64,000 bases of DNA from Tricholomella constricta (GCA_013368375.1 JAACJP010000003.1:1550001-1614000); one strand, 5' to 3'. Positions 44,247 through 56,839 are shown, counted from the first letter of the stretch. The notes: generated from the sequence alone by a model not told the origin. A program made the numbers and translations.

Positions 44247-46198
44247 TCACCGCCTCCTCACCGCCTCCTCGTACGACGGCAGTTCCTCCGTACCCGACAG
44301 CGGCGGCATGCCTCCAACGAGGGCCCCCGACGCGACCGCATGATTCAGCATCTCCATGAACGCCTCGCGTTCGATCCCTGCGGCAAAGGGCGGCTGGTGT
44401 GCCGAGCCATCAAAGGTCCAGCCCGATGGGAACATAGTACCAGAGGGCTTCAACAGCGTGGAGAGAAGGCTGCGCGTGTTCTGGCTTGCGTGCCCGTTGT
44501 GCACGTACGTTTCGTGGGGTCCGGCGACGGTGATCGGCGCGATGGGGGGGTGGCGGTCCCGCTCGCGCTGTTCGCGTTCGACGCTGGTTGCGCGGCTCGA
44601 GAGGCGGCTTGGGCTCAGGGCCCGGCTGCCTGGGTGGCTGTGGCTACGGCTGCGGCTGTGGGTGCGTCTGATGGTCCCAGAGCCGGTGACGGAGTCGCCG
44701 GTGTGGGGGGAGCGTGGGGGTGAGCACACGAGAGCGTGTTCGGGTAGCTGCGTGTCTTCCGCCTCTCCGGAGGGGATATCGGCACCTCCGATGAGTAAAC
44801 GCCGAGTGGCAGCTGTATGTGACTGAGCTTCGCCGAGGAGACGGTGATCGAGGAGATGCAAGGGCAGAGAGCATTCGAGTTCTGAGGTGTGGCCGTCCCA
44901 GTTTCGAAGAATAATGTTCCAGCAAATCCGGTGTAAGGCGAGGATAGGTTCGAGACTGTGCGTCGGAATGATTGTCAAAGGTATGTCGATGCTGAGATGT
45001 GCATTGACCTCGTTATTGTTGGAGTCAGATTTGATGGTCTCATGAGAAAAGTTGCTGGTTGACGCCACCGGAGGTCGCTGATGGGTCGAAGGGGTGGCGT
45101 GAATGGGACTTTGTGAGAGAGAATGTCTCCCTCTACCGAGTGAGGTGGAGTTGTTGGTACGATGGGAGTTGCCAGCGCCGAATCCCGAGGAAGGGCTCGC
45201 CGGAGAAGCAGGGGAGGAACGAAAGCTCCAAGATTTCCGGTGTCCGGGTCGGCTGTTCACGACCTCTACAGCTTGACCGTTGACGAATCCATGTTCCACG
45301 GAGGCAACAAGCCGTGTTTCCTCCTTAGAGCTGCGAGCATAAAGTCTCGTCTGTTCGTAGATTGACGTAGTCACGTTCAAAACACAGGCTCCTTGCAGGA
45401 GAGGGGTGAACTTCACGAGGGCAGTGAGTTTGTCGCCTGCCGCCCATGCTTCGTGGGGAACCATGATGGAGCACATAAGCTTCTCGGGCCAGGTTTTCTC
45501 GATTTCCAGGGATTGTTGGTACTCCCTGGCCTCCCGGGGGAAGGAACGTAAGATATAGACTGGCAAGTCTGCCTGATAGGTCTGACTGAAAGCGAAACCT
45601 GAGCGAACCGCCTGAGCATGCAGTCTGTATGACATGGCCACACCTCCAAGTGCGGGAGAGGAGGTGGTAGACGGTATTGAACCCCCGATCTCCAGCTGGA
45701 AGGGAAAGAGATGTCGACCAGCCTTAAGTGTGTGAATAGCCCGGTTTTCGCCGCCCAGGAAAGACCAGTCATGCGTGCAAACGATATAGGTCAGAGGAGC
45801 AGTATTCATTATTGTTAGCCTGACATGGTGGTGAGTATCAGAGAGGATTCCCAGGAATGCCGAACGTACGCTGCGGCGGGTGGTATAGGGAGACGTGCTT
45901 TGCCTTGGAACTGGAGCGTGATCTCTTTCATGGGCGTAGCCTGGCTAAGGTAAAGCGCGACATGGCCTGAAAGGCGCGTAGGCTCGACTTCGACCCCTAC
46001 ACCCTTCAGGAAGAGACATGGGGAGTCGAGCAGAATTTCAATGCGAGGCTTGTGCTCTTTCTCCTTCGCCATGTCGTGACGGTCGTGGTCCAGGGTAGGG
46101 ATTGGATAGTCATGTGGTAATGCATTTTCCACGGCGGCTATTATTTGAGGAGTACCGGTTAACGGCGATTGCAAGGTTTTTGCCAACCCGAACACCAT
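44247..46198 (-). CDS. Alpha-arrestin-like protein with PY motif
   Basis: Two exons: 46198-45870 and 45819-44247; 1902 nt, 633 aa. Alpha-arrestins recruit a Nedd4/Rsp5-type ubiquitin ligase to plasma-membrane transporters and so drive endocytosis. Arrestin-N segment: PRIEILLDSPCLFLKGVGVEVEPTRLSGHVALYLSQ, ITLQFQGKARL, then TYIVCTHDWSFLGG and HTLKAGRHLFPFQLEIGGSIPSTT (the FPFxF..LPxS-type strand). Arrestin-C segment includes MVPHEAWAAGDKLTALVKFTPLLQGACVLNVTTSIYEQ. A Ser-rich linker splits the C domain, followed by disordered Arg/Ser-rich sequence. The protein ends ELPSYEEAVRRR, giving an LPxY ligase-binding motif 9 residues from the end. The long plus-strand open frame at 44082-44723 is antisense shadow. 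Confidence 0.87.
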
Positions 46199-48167
46199 CT
46201 TGTCCGAACTCTTCAGGAGAGGTCGTGTCCTACTGTGACACCAATGAACAGAGAGTCAGGATATGGAGAAGCTGGGAAGGATCTGAAGTTATTTATATAG
46301 GGACCCAGGAACGATGGCGTACATAGCCTGCCTATATCGGGATACTTCCTGGTGTTCGTGAGCGGGACCGTACCTTTTATTTTGACCCAAAATCCAAACA
46401 AAACGGAACGCCCGTACCTTGGATCACCTACGCCTCATTCTCCCGAAGTTGGCTCGGAGCCTCGGACTGACAGATGATAGATGTGATGATGATAGATGTG
46501 ATGCTGACCATGAAACGACACTGGGTTTTCCGAGTTTCGCCGAGGGAATTTAAGCAGGCGAGGGATGAATCGATGGCCTCCGGCATGTGCGCAGGAATTT
46601 AGCATTCCTGCATGGTTCACGCTCTCTTGGCGACTTGTATGAGGAATTTCAAGGTACATGCGTTAGATCAGATTAGATCTCGTCCACGATAATAGTCGCA
46701 GTTTATTTCTCAGTTTTTTTCTTGGCCGACCTGCCACATCTGTCGGACTTGAACTACAATGTGGCCGGGGTGGGTTTTGCAGCAATCACATCACAGTCGG
46801 ACTGCTAACAGTTATAGAGCCAAAATGTGTAATATTCGGTGGGCCGTTGGCCATACAGTATACGTAGTGTTGGTATGATTAGTGAAAAACGGGAAATAGA
46901 CACTTCAGTCCTCGTGCCACAGTCGGCACAGCCGTTTCACAACTCAGATATCTCCGCGAAAGCCTTTTCACTGTACCATGTGGTCCATCAACTTGTGTAC
47001 CAAGAAACAAACTCGCGAAATAAACTGTAAATTGAGGATAATGATTCCGTTGCAATTGAGCGCATCAAGGCTACATTATTGAAAGCCGGATCCGTCGCAC
47101 GAATGAGCTCGTGAAGGGCAACATCGGAATTTGCATGGGCCATGTGGCCCTCAAAATTCCCACGATGCGATGATGGGCAATACTAACGTTGCTGCCAGGT
47201 TGCTGCACATAACTTGAGGATTTCACATCGCCATCAGGCTCAGGATCAGGACGCGTCATACAGTACACAAGTCATAGATCAGAAGGTCACAAAGGCGCCG
47301 GAAGACACACTATCGGCGCCGATGAATCTAGCCAACGGCACTATGAGTACCGTGCCTTTGCCGAATCTATGTAAACTAGGAATCCGGAAGTTGATGACGA
47401 CGTCACCTGGTAGAAAAACACGAAGCAAGCTAGCACGGAGAGTTTGACTCGGAGGCTGAGTTCCGGTGGGGTTGCCACATGAACCTGAGGTCTTGGTACA
47501 AACATATCAGGATTACTCAGACCGCTGCACGGAAATATAATAGATAAAATAGTGGTCCAGTCTGCATTTGTACAGCCTCGCTGATAAGCTGGCGCCGTCT
47601 CAAAGAGCGATGACGTTGTAACCGGTATTGTCCTTGTAGTTTAGGCTTCTTCGTGATGTTCAACGTAACCAGGCGGCCGTTACACATGTCGACGACGCGC
47701 CGGAATCCGCCCAGGCTGGCAAGCTTTTGTATTCTCTGCACCGGAGTTGATGTGAAGACGGGTGTAAAGCCGCATGATTTCCATATGGGCGGTGAAATGT
47801 AGAGGTTCTTTCTTTGGACTCCAGTGTCAAAAACATAGAGAGATCATTTGGTGGGATGGAATGTGGATATAGAGCACTGCCCGCAAGGCTAGTCTCCCCA
47901 CTGCGAGTCTTTGAGGATTGAGGATGATCGCGCTATATAGGCGCGTGCACACGTGACGTGTTGCGAATGATGTATTGTCCAAATTGGGAAACAAAGGTTG
48001 GACCCTGACGCCGAGGAGACAATGATGAAGATTGACAATGGGATTGGGCTGGCTGGGCCCATGCTACCTCAAAAGCCTCACAATGCCCTCCGTTCTCCCT
48101 TTTCTTCTGACCTTTTACCATCTTATAGACTTTCTCTCATCTCGACGTCGCCGGTCGACCTCTGGCA
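46199..48167. other. Divergent intergenic region, no supported gene
   Basis: Nearly 2 kb between the arrestin start and PRM1 start. Short open frames at 47071-47268, 47517-47741 (both -) have no motifs. A short duplicated GATGATAGATGTGAT stretch occurs near 46475-46502. Confidence 0.5.
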
Positions 48168-51100
48168 ATGTCTGTCAACTCTCACTGGAATGCCCCTCCC
48201 CCGACTTACGACGCTCACTCCCGACCCTCGACGCTCACGCCCTATCTTCAACTCCCTCATCTTCTTTCCTTGACATGGCTAGCCTATCCCATCCTCTCTC
48301 TCATGTTCGTCGCGTTCCGACTCCAGCTCTCCCTGGCTTCAGCTGAGGATGCTGTGGCAAGTGCCAAAAGTAATCTGCTTGCTAGCTGCAAGGCCGCAGA
48401 GAGGGCCGCCACAACTGCGTCCAGCATGCCACGCTACTTGGCTATCGCATCCAATGAACAGTTCGCCGACGTCGTTAACGGTACATTGAATGCTGCAAGA
48501 GCAACCCTTGTGTTGGCCCTCACAATAATGGAGGCTGTCATCAATTTCATTATCGACCTCTACCGTTCCACCTTGCTCTGTTTCCTGGAATTGGTTGTTC
48601 GAGGGGGACTGTCTATCCTGATTGGTGCGGTGAACGAGGTGAGTTTCCACGCGTTTCCGCACGAATGTTGGCTTATCCCGCCTCTAGCTCAATGATCTTG
48701 TGAAGAATATCACGACTGGACTCAAGTCAAGCATCCAAAATGACATCCAAACTGCAAATTCAGTCATTCAGAGAGCCATTGATGCCATTAATAGAATCAA
48801 CCCCTTGGGCGATATCTCTGCCCCACAAATCCCTGTCCCGAACTTGGATGGGCTGGAGAATGTTTCTCTGCCTGCCAGCTTTCAAGAGTCGTTGACAAAG
48901 CTCAATAGCTCACTTCCAACTGTTGCCGATTTGAAGAATAAAATCGAGTCCATGTGAGTTTCTTCTTGGAAGTCAGTTGAACTGTTGTTTATTCGGTTAC
49001 CCTTGCCAGTATCGATCAACCTTTTGAACTTTTGAAGAAGGACATCAACGACACCTTTGGCGCCATCTCCTTCAATTCTTCCGTCCTTCCTGTTCCACAA
49101 CAGAACCGACTCACATTCTGCAACGACATGGACTTGTCCGTTGTTGACGATGTTGGTCGCGACCTAATCAAGACTGCCAAGATCGGGACAATCATCTTGA
49201 TCCTCTTAGCTCTTCTCCTCGTGGGCCTCAACTGTCTTTTGGAGTGGTACAAATGGCGTTGCATGAAGGCTCATTTGGAGTACACTCGCGAGGCTTGGAC
49301 TTCTGATCCCACTGTGGTTCATGCCAAAGGCCCGTCAACCCCGTCGGTGACGCTCAACGACCACAATCTGATGATTCTCAATGCCAACTCCGCACACCCA
49401 TTGCTTACGCGCATCTCCAACAACATGTCAAAGCTTCTCCGCCTCAGCCCCATGCAACACACGCATCTCCAGTGGTTCTGCAACTACATTTTCCATCCGC
49501 CGGCACTGGCTTGCCTGCTTATTGGCCTCATCGGCCTCCTGGCCATCCAGATCCAACTCGCCGCAATGGGACCTCTCGTCGCACGATACAAGGAGCGCTC
49601 CGCTAATACCGCATCCGACTTTTCCAACACCATCTTTACCGCCATCAATGAAAGCATGTACGACCAATCCGCAGCCTACGCCAACGATGTCAACAGTCGA
49701 GTCGACGTCATCCAGACCACCATCAACGAGGGCGTGTTTGGGTGGGTTAACGTCACCACCACCGCGCTCAACACGACCATCGTCGGGTTCTACGATGACG
49801 TACAGACTGCGGTAGGCGCCGTGTTCGACGGGACCATCCTCGAGAATCCCGCGCGCGAGTTCATCCGGTGCTTGATCGGGACCAAGGTCGACGCCATCGA
49901 GGCCGCACTCACCTTTTTGCACGACAACCTTGTCGTCAATATGCCACGCGTAAACCAGACCGTGCTTGTTATGTCTCCCGAATCCGTGAACGAGGCAACG
50001 CAGCCTATCGCGGCCGCGGCCGTCGGCGGCGGCGAAAATGACGACGAGGGGCTCATAATGAGGCTCGTTAACGGATACTCGGAGTCGCTCAAGAAGGAGC
50101 GCCTGATGTTCGGGATCTTCCTCGCGCTATGGGGCTTCGTCGTACTCATGGCGCTCTGCGTCGTGTTCTGGCACTCGTACGGCAAGCGCCTGGTGGATGC
50201 GCGGAAGCGCAGGAAGTGGGAGAAGGAGCAGCGCTCGGGCATCCAAGGGTTAGTGGTGCCGTTCCACGTTCACCCTCCGCCGGGAGAAGAGAGACGACCC
50301 GCGGGGACTGCGCTTAATGATTTGCCCTCGTTTACGCCGCTGCCGTCGCCCAAGGGCAGTGCATTCAAGCCGTTCTCGTTCAGCCGCAATGCCTCACCTG
50401 CGGCTTCGAAAACTGAATTCACTGATATGTCTCGCTCCGGAAATGAGGCTGAGCAAGGCGGGAACGGCTGGGCTGCTACGTTCAAGGAGAGATTTGTGGC
50501 ACCCCCGAACAAACTTAAGGCCATCGGGCGAAAGGTGGGGAGAGAACAGTTGGTGGACGATCGGGAGGTTATGAAGGAACGACCCTCATCCGACAACGTC
50601 GCCAAGGACTCGAGCAATAGGAATACGGCTTGGTTCAGCCGTGTAGCTTCAATGCTGGACAAGAACCAGCCCGAACCCCAGGCGCAGCGTCCAAAGTTGC
50701 GCATCTCCATCGCTCGCGCCTCTACGGAGGTCGACAACACCCTTTCCGGCCACGCATCCTCCTCCCGCTGGTCCTCGTCGCCCGTAGAGCCAGCTACACG
50801 TGAGGTCAGTCCGCCATGGAAGAGCCTCATGAGGAAGACTCCCCCGAACCAGCCAGTTGTTCTGCCCGCCCGCCCGAAGGCGCGTAACACCCCATCTGAT
50901 GTGGAATTGACCGACGAGGAGACCTTGATGGCCCCCATGATGCCTACACCTCTCGCCCCGCCCATCCACCTCGGCTTCGACAACTCCCGGTACCCCACAC
51001 CGACTGCGCCGGTCACTGTCAAGTCCCCCCGCCTCTACCAGTCCCATCAGACGCTCGCTCCCCCCGCACCAAATAACCACCACCACCAGCAGCGGCACAG

Positions 51101-51308
51101 ACGCACGTCGTCCGTACCAACAGATGCAGCCTCCATCACTCCCATCACGCGTCTCCTCACCACGATGCACGCACGCCAGTCGTCGAACTCCGTGGACCCC
51201 TTCGTAACGCCCTTTGACGACGAGTATAGAGTCACCATCGCACACCCCACACACGCACGCAAGAGCATACCGACGAACCCGTTCCTCGGCCCGGGTGTTG
51301 CGGTGTAG
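48168..51308 (+). CDS. PRM1: Plasma membrane fusion protein PRM1
   Basis: Three exons: 48168-48638, 48688-48953, 49010-51308; 3036 nt, 1011 aa. PRM1 is a multi-pass membrane protein that promotes plasma-membrane merger of mating cells; in filamentous fungi it also acts in vegetative fusion. The start ([41 protein letters not shown]) fits the family's conserved opening. Hydrophobic segments: about residues 30-55, 110-140, [25 protein letters not shown] (about 300), [21 protein letters not shown] (about 440) and [22 protein letters not shown] (about 620). Large ectodomain loops between them carry Cys and several N-glycosylation sequons (NGT, NIT, NVS, NSS, NTT). The 380-residue C-terminal tail is disordered, Pro/Ser-rich and cytosolic, much longer than in yeast (661 aa total). 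Confidence 0.92.
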
Positions 51309-52372
51309 TTAGGAGTTGGGATTGAGTCCCTCCCCTCCCCCCCCCACCTGTGTACTTATGATCACGACCTTGACTTTGACCTCGAATTGGATATTGTAAT
51401 GCTGTCTATCCGTAATTTTCCCCCCTGTAGCTTGTACATACGCATCATCATCATGCACGCAACGCTCTTCTGCCTCCTTCTGTTTGTGTATTTTTATCGT
51501 ACTCCGAGTCAGTCTGGATACTTGTCGAGTCGAATATGTAGCCACCACCACCTGTCTTTTCTCGTCGACATCGCAGCGAATAAATACGAACTTGACCATG
51601 TACATGTAATCGCGCGTGGCTGCCGATGACTCAAGGAATTTACGATTCGGCCCAGGCTCCGAGTGCGCTGCGATTTCCTTTAATCTTCCTTCCTACAGTG
51701 ACTAGCCAGTGATATGATCATCAGACGCCTCGAGACCGCTCAGGCTCATCACAAGCTCTACTTAGCTATAACTCCTGGCGCCCAGGAACGCTCTCTGCTC
51801 TCCACACCACGCGTATGCAGCCCTACGGCTCGTATTAAATAAATCCCGCCTGTCACGGTGCCCCCTCGATTTGTGTAGAAAACGGCACTTGGCCCCTCGT
51901 CACACCTGACGCACTCACTGGTAGCGGGTTTCTCACGCGTCCTCTCGAACTTCTCCCATGGCTCGCCCCCATCAGCTGCGTTGTACCAAGTTGCGGCGCA
52001 GGAATGTCGGAGATGGGAGCAAGGAGCAGGGCCCGACGCGCCTGTCCACGACAATATCTAATATTGATTTTTATCAGAAACAAGTCTCGCCGCACTGGCT
52101 TGTACATACTAGTAACCCACGTCTGGGTCGGAAGGGATACATACACACAACTTGCACAACCCAACGAGCTGTACTCCTCCTTCATTCCACCGCAGGGGCC
52201 AGGGCTGTGTGGTATGTGATGACGGCATCTACTCCTAGCGCGGCTTGGGCCTGAACCTAAAAGGGTAAAATCCGAGCGAGAAGGGAGATGCTTCGAGCCT
52301 ATAAAGCTGGATGGTTTAGATATCTATAAGCACCTTGACCAGCTGTCTCGCCCCTCCCGTGCACTTTTGAGA
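51309..52372. other. Intergenic region before the small secreted protein gene
   Basis: About 1.06 kb; PRM1 3' flank, then promoter of the next gene with a TATAAAG box at about 52300. Open frames at 51758-52254 on both strands are unsupported. Confidence 0.5.
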
Positions 52373-52875
52373 ATGTTCAAGGCTACTTTCTTCGCAGTTG
52401 CCCTCGTGCTTGTTTCTATCGTTGCTCCTGCCCTCGCGGCACCGAACGTTGAAGCTAAACCAACAGTCCTTCACTGTAGGTGTTCTCAACGTACTGTATA
52501 ATGCCCAAGGAGTGAATTCTTGCGTGGATATTTCCTCCCCTCTCGCCGTTTAGGTGGAAATGAAGCGGTACGCATCAGGCCTTCGTTCTTGTTTGACCAA
52601 TGTGCTCATCGCAACCTGTGATAGGGTGACCAATGTAGGCTCCCAATGGCATGATCAGCCTAAGCCTCGCTTGTCACGACAGCAGAAATGCTTATGCTGC
52701 ATATCATTTCATATAGGTCCGAAAACTGGAAACTGGACATGTTGCGGACCACTTCTACCTGATGTCGGCGGAATGTAAGCGGTCTTAATCGCTTCGTTTA
52801 CTTTTTATCTGATTAATATTGGTTGTGTCATATAGCTGCCGTCAACTCCTTCCTGGCCAGGTCTGCGCGTTCTGA
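52373..52875 (+). CDS. Small secreted cysteine-rich protein (74 aa) with micro-exons
   Basis: Hand-built model with five exons: 52373-52475, 52554-52567 (14 nt), 52625-52634 (10 nt), 52717-52774, 52836-52875; 225 nt, 74 aa. All introns are GT..AG and every phase closes on a TGA. The peptide has a clear signal sequence (MFKATFFAVALVLVSIVAPALA, cleavage after AxA) and a mature part of about 52 residues with six cysteines spaced C..C..CC..C..C (HC, QC, TCCG, IC, VC). That order is the cystine-knot-like pattern, not the eight-Cys hydrophobin pattern. One NWT sequon lies just before the CC pair. A TATAAAG box lies about 70 nt upstream. Small secreted Cys-rich proteins in basidiomycetes serve as effectors or fruiting and interaction proteins; no function is assigned here. 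No continuous open frame reveals this gene, so transcript data are needed to confirm the two micro-exons. Confidence 0.68.
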
Positions 52876-53497
52876 GATGGAAGCTTATATTTATTATCCA
52901 CAGTATACTTGAAATTGGGGTGTACAGAGACTCTGCAGCTATGGATCGCTTCCTTTGCAAGGTTCGTGAGTGTCGTGTCAGTGTTGTTGACGTTGCGCAT
53001 GTACTGTACATGTATTTATGCGGCGGGCGGTGAGCAAGATTGTGGAGATAATCCACAAGGTCCACAAGGGAAAGCCGATACGCCCTCCGTCATTTAAATT
53101 TTACATCTAATATGGAGAATGCATTCAACATTCGAGGAAAGCTCTGGAATTTATTGGGGCTACCTGGTCATGGGTAGAAACCAAGGAATTAGAAGAAGGA
53201 TATTAATATGGACCAGCAAAAAGATATCGACGCACGATTTGGATTGGAATAGCAGGGGCAACGCTGAAGGAATTACTAGTGATGAGACTCGCCACAAAAG
53301 ATCATCTGTGAAAGCGACTCGGACGCATCGTGTTCTTCGGATACCATTGGTTTAAAAGGGCCGCAGGCGGCGGGTTGGACGAGTCCGTTTATGATATAAC
53401 GCAGGCAGCGCGTCACAGAAACAGTTGTATTTATCATAAACATAGGCATATATTTGCGTGCATATGGCATAGTGGTGCATAGTCATCAAAAAGTCGT
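52876..53497. other. Intergenic region, no gene seen
   Basis: Convergent flank between the small secreted protein gene and the unknown gene on the minus strand. Only short, unsupported open frames. Confidence 0.5.
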
Positions 53498-54595
53498 TTA
53501 CATGGTAATAGGCCTTGGCCTTTGAGAACCCTCAGAATATTCGTTGACCCTGGGCTTCAGAGTAAGGATCACTTCTGCCTTCCATAAGCTTTCCTCTCCC
53601 TGGATCAAGCATAGCTTATGCAGCGCCATTCTCCTGTAGTCTTGAGCGTCTAAGGGTTCTCTGGCGCCGTCCACAGCTTGAAATTTCAGGTGGCTTCTCT
53701 AAAACAGCCAATTAATAGATGCAAGTAACGAAGAGCCGGTAATGCACGTACTGTTTTGAACCACCATTGGTAGATCTCTGAAATTTGCCTTGCCATCTGT
53801 CCAATGGTCTTGAACGTCTTCCCGTCGGGTTCCATAAAGTTTAATTCAAATCGTTTGTTCAGATGGTTGTAACCCGGCCACTGGGGAGAAACACCCTCGC
53901 TGTTAGTAAAAGGGAGGCGAAACAAGAAATGCACGAACGTCGACGACGAACGCGGTCAGAGGCTTCTTCGTTGCTGCCCTGCGCAACGCCTCAGGAAGGG
54001 CATGAACCAACTGCATTTCCGAGTTTTTCACTTTGCCCATTGAATTGGTCCAGCACGCCGATAGTAGGGGGCCCGGATCCCTTGGGTCGGTGGAGATAGA
54101 GGAAAACCGGAAGCTACCTACGATCTTAAACGAGGCATACAAGGGCAGCCACACGGACATCGGAGTGGACGAACGGGACTTCGTCGGAGAGGATGAACGG
54201 GACTTCATCGAAGAGGATGGGCGAGACTTCCTCGAGATGGATTGACTGATGTTCAATGAGTGACTTGAGCTCGACAACATCGCCGGCGACGAAGGGCGCG
54301 ATTTCGTGGAGGAGGAAGGGCCTGACTTGATAGGGGAGGATGAGCGGGACCCCATCGGTGAGAATATCGGGCTCGGTCCGCCAAAGGGGACACGCCCACT
54401 ACTGCCGTAAGTAGGAAATTTGTTGCGTATCTCGTAGGCGCGCCGAAAAGATGCAGCACCCGTGATGGGGGGTGAACTGGGAAAAACCGCGGCTCGCGAT
54501 TGTCGAGGATCGAACCTCGGAGCCTTCTGTCTCTCAGGTGATATGGAAGTGCCTTCACGACAAGAGCTGCGATCAGAAGACTGGTTGTCTGCCAT
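53498..54595 (-). CDS. Unknown fungal protein with Ser-rich N-terminus
   Basis: Exons I can support: 54595-54122 (158 codons), one from 54010 downward with an uncertain donor near 53930, 53880-53752 (43 codons) and 53698-53498 (67 codons, TAA). Exon 1 is basic and Ser/Pro-rich with repeated KSRSSSPTKSRS-like units, ending SVWLPLYASFKI. The C-terminal exons look folded: WPGYNHLNKRFELNFMEPDGKTFKTIGQMARQISEIYQWWFK, then DAQDYRRMALHKLCLIQGEESLWKAEVILTLK. The WPGY block at an exon start recalls a protein type I have seen in basidiomycete genomes, but I cannot name a function. Total near 300 aa. No membrane segment or signal peptide. Confidence 0.55.
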
Positions 54596-55086
54596 GACGG
54601 TCCAAGAAATTCTGACTGGCGAGCTTGGGTATTGATGAGGAGCACTGCAGCTTACATCTCATTTAAGGAGGAGGGAGCCAAAGCGAGTTTACTGTCAAAG
54701 CTGACGAGGAGGCCAGAGTGGCATGATGAGTGTAGAACGGAAAATCCAATATCCCTCCTCGTGGCGTCAAGCATGCAAAGCAGTCAGAGCAACACTTCAA
54801 GACTGCAAGCACAAGGACCACAGCGTCGGCCACAGAAGGTACAGACATAGATCCAGACAAGATCAGGGTAATGGCCCTCGCCATATATGGCAGACAGAAT
54901 CCAGAAAGGCTATAGCCAAAGCGTAGAGTCGTACGCTTTGATCTAGACTCGCTTTGGCATGATGATGTGTGCGTCGCTGAGCTTCAAAGTTGAGTGTCCG
55001 AGCTGAGTCAGCATATCACGATTCCGTCTACGCCACTCGAGATTGACGCTCGACGACCTCACGGCGGCTGTATACGACCTACTCCA
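54596..55086. other. Divergent intergenic region
   Basis: 491 bp with the promoters of the unknown protein and the aldo-keto reductase. No gene seen. Confidence 0.5.
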
Positions 55087-56186
55087 ATGCACATCGTAGC
55101 CAAGATCATATATGGGACTGCCTGGTACCCGCATCGCCGAATCCTAGCTAGAGGCTGAACCAATCTTCGGAGATAATAGGAAGAAGGAACAAACAACCAC
55201 GCTCGTGGTCAATGCCGTCCTACAAGGATTTCGTGCTATAGACACTGGTATGGATCGCTTCTCATTGGTATGATCCATGAACAACCCTGACAATCTAATC
55301 AGCTTGTCAACCAAAACACTACCGGTAAAGTACCACGCGTCGGTGGCGTGAGGCACATTAACACTGGGTTCTTCAGTGAGGACCTCGTAGGCGACGCCCT
55401 CGAAATTCTCCGAAAGAACCACGGTATTCGGCGCGAAGATATCTTTTTGCAAACAAAGTGAGTTTATACCCCCATCCACCACCAACTGTTCTCCTTCCAC
55501 TCTCCATTAGGTACACGCCAATCAAGGGCCAAGACACCAAACTCCCCCTTCCCTACAACCCGACAGACTCCATCAGCGACCAAATCCAATCTTCCTTCCA
55601 GAAGTCCCTTGCGAACCTGAAGACGACGTACATCGATAGCTACCTGCTGCACTCTCCCTGCAAGACACTCGAGCAAACGCTCGAGGCGTGGCGCGCCCTC
55701 ATCGCACTGCAAAACGAAGGCAAGGTCCGCATGATCGGCATCAGCAACGCCTACGACGTCAGTCTCCTCCACGCCTTGAGCCGCGAGCGGAAAGTGCAGG
55801 TCGTGCAGAATCGGTGGTACGAGGGAAACGAGTGGGACCCGCTCGTGCATAGTTACTGCAGCGCGAACGATGCGATGTACCAGTGCGTCACCCCCACTGA
55901 CCTCATCACCTCTAAGCGCGTTGGACAACGTCTCTTTAGGTCGTTCTGGACACTTTCGGGCTCACCGTCGCTCCTCACCCATCCGGCCCTCCTGAAAGTC
56001 GCGGCGGCGTCGGCATGCACCCCGGAGCAGGCCGTCTTCAAGTTTGCGCAGCAGGAAGGAATCATACCTCTGTCTGGGACAACCAGCACGCTTCACATGC
56101 AACAAGACGTTGCCGTAAACGACATCGAGTTCTCGGCCGACTCAACCGCCCACTTGGATGACATCCGCCAGTTCCTTTGGGGATGA
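55087..56186 (+). CDS. Aldo-keto reductase
   Basis: Six exons: 55087-55124, 55180-55247, 55303-55324 (22 nt), 55377-55457, 55511-55876, 55940-56186; 822 nt, 273 aa, phases close. NAD(P)H-dependent carbonyl reductase of the AKR superfamily with TIM-barrel fold. Visible blocks: KIIYGTAWKK (strand 1), GFRAIDTACQPKHYRE with catalytic Asp and Tyr (residues about 35-43), the DIFLQTKYTP strand with catalytic Lys, YIDSYLLHSP with catalytic His, GKVRMIGISNAY and QNRWYEGN. The C-terminus has SFWTLSGSPSLL and FAQQEGIIPLSGTTS, the cofactor-binding end of the barrel. The catalytic tetrad Asp-Tyr-Lys-His therefore looks complete. At 273 aa it is slightly short for the family (280-320); the N-terminus may be incomplete, since upstream in-frame sequence is open for about 30 codons without an ATG. 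Confidence 0.88.
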
Positions 56187-56839
56187 ATACCGTGCCTTGC
56201 GTACTGCTTGAGCGTCTGGTATTACTTTGAACCTCGACCTTGTGTGTATTATTTGTTATGTATATTGTATCAACTAGCGGCAACAAAGCACAGTCGAATT
56301 TTTCGCGGTAAGAAGCGTTTTTCAGCTTTCCACTGAAGGTCCGAAATTAACGAAGTCTGACGCCTCACAATCCGCTCCCAGAACAAAAAGCAAAAACCCT
56401 AAGTTCCGCACACTGCAGGGGCACCACCAAGTATCGATAAAGTGCTTAGCGGCTTCCCTGCGTCCGCAAGATTCGAGGCATTTAAGAACCACCGCACGGG
56501 GTTGGCGCCATAAACTGTGCACCTTCTGGATGCGGCGGCTGTCTCATCTTGACTGGGTTGGGAGCGTTGGGGACGGACCAAGGATCCAATCACGGGGCTG
56601 GTGCTTGGCGGCAGTCAGGCGTCAGAGTGACCCCCTGAGTCTCAGTGAGCGTATGTAAGTACCGGGCGCGATGATGCCATTTTTCTTTGCTGTCTAGATG
56701 GGACATTATTGCTCTTTATTGTAGTGTATCACATATAGAGATGCTATTTACAAACGTCGGCTGCGAATACGCCTTTTTCAAATAGCCTCGATACAAAGTG
56801 CTTGAATAATGTGCGTCGATGTTTGCCTGTTGGAACCCT
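56187..56839. other. Convergent 3' flank, no gene seen
   Basis: 653 bp between the aldo-keto reductase and the pterin-dehydratase-like gene. Nothing recognisable. Confidence 0.5.

Noticed and set aside
44082..44723. 213-codon + strand frame
   Set aside because: Antisense to the arrestin exon, with Arg/Ala/Gly-rich composition typical of GC-rich shadows.
45670..45700. tRNA B-box-like sequence on the minus strand
   Set aside because: Lies within the arrestin coding exon; no tRNA fold.
54500..54530. tRNA B-box-like GGTTCGATCC on the minus strand
   Set aside because: Falls inside the coding exon of the unknown protein and no cloverleaf with an A-box or acceptor stem can be drawn around it.
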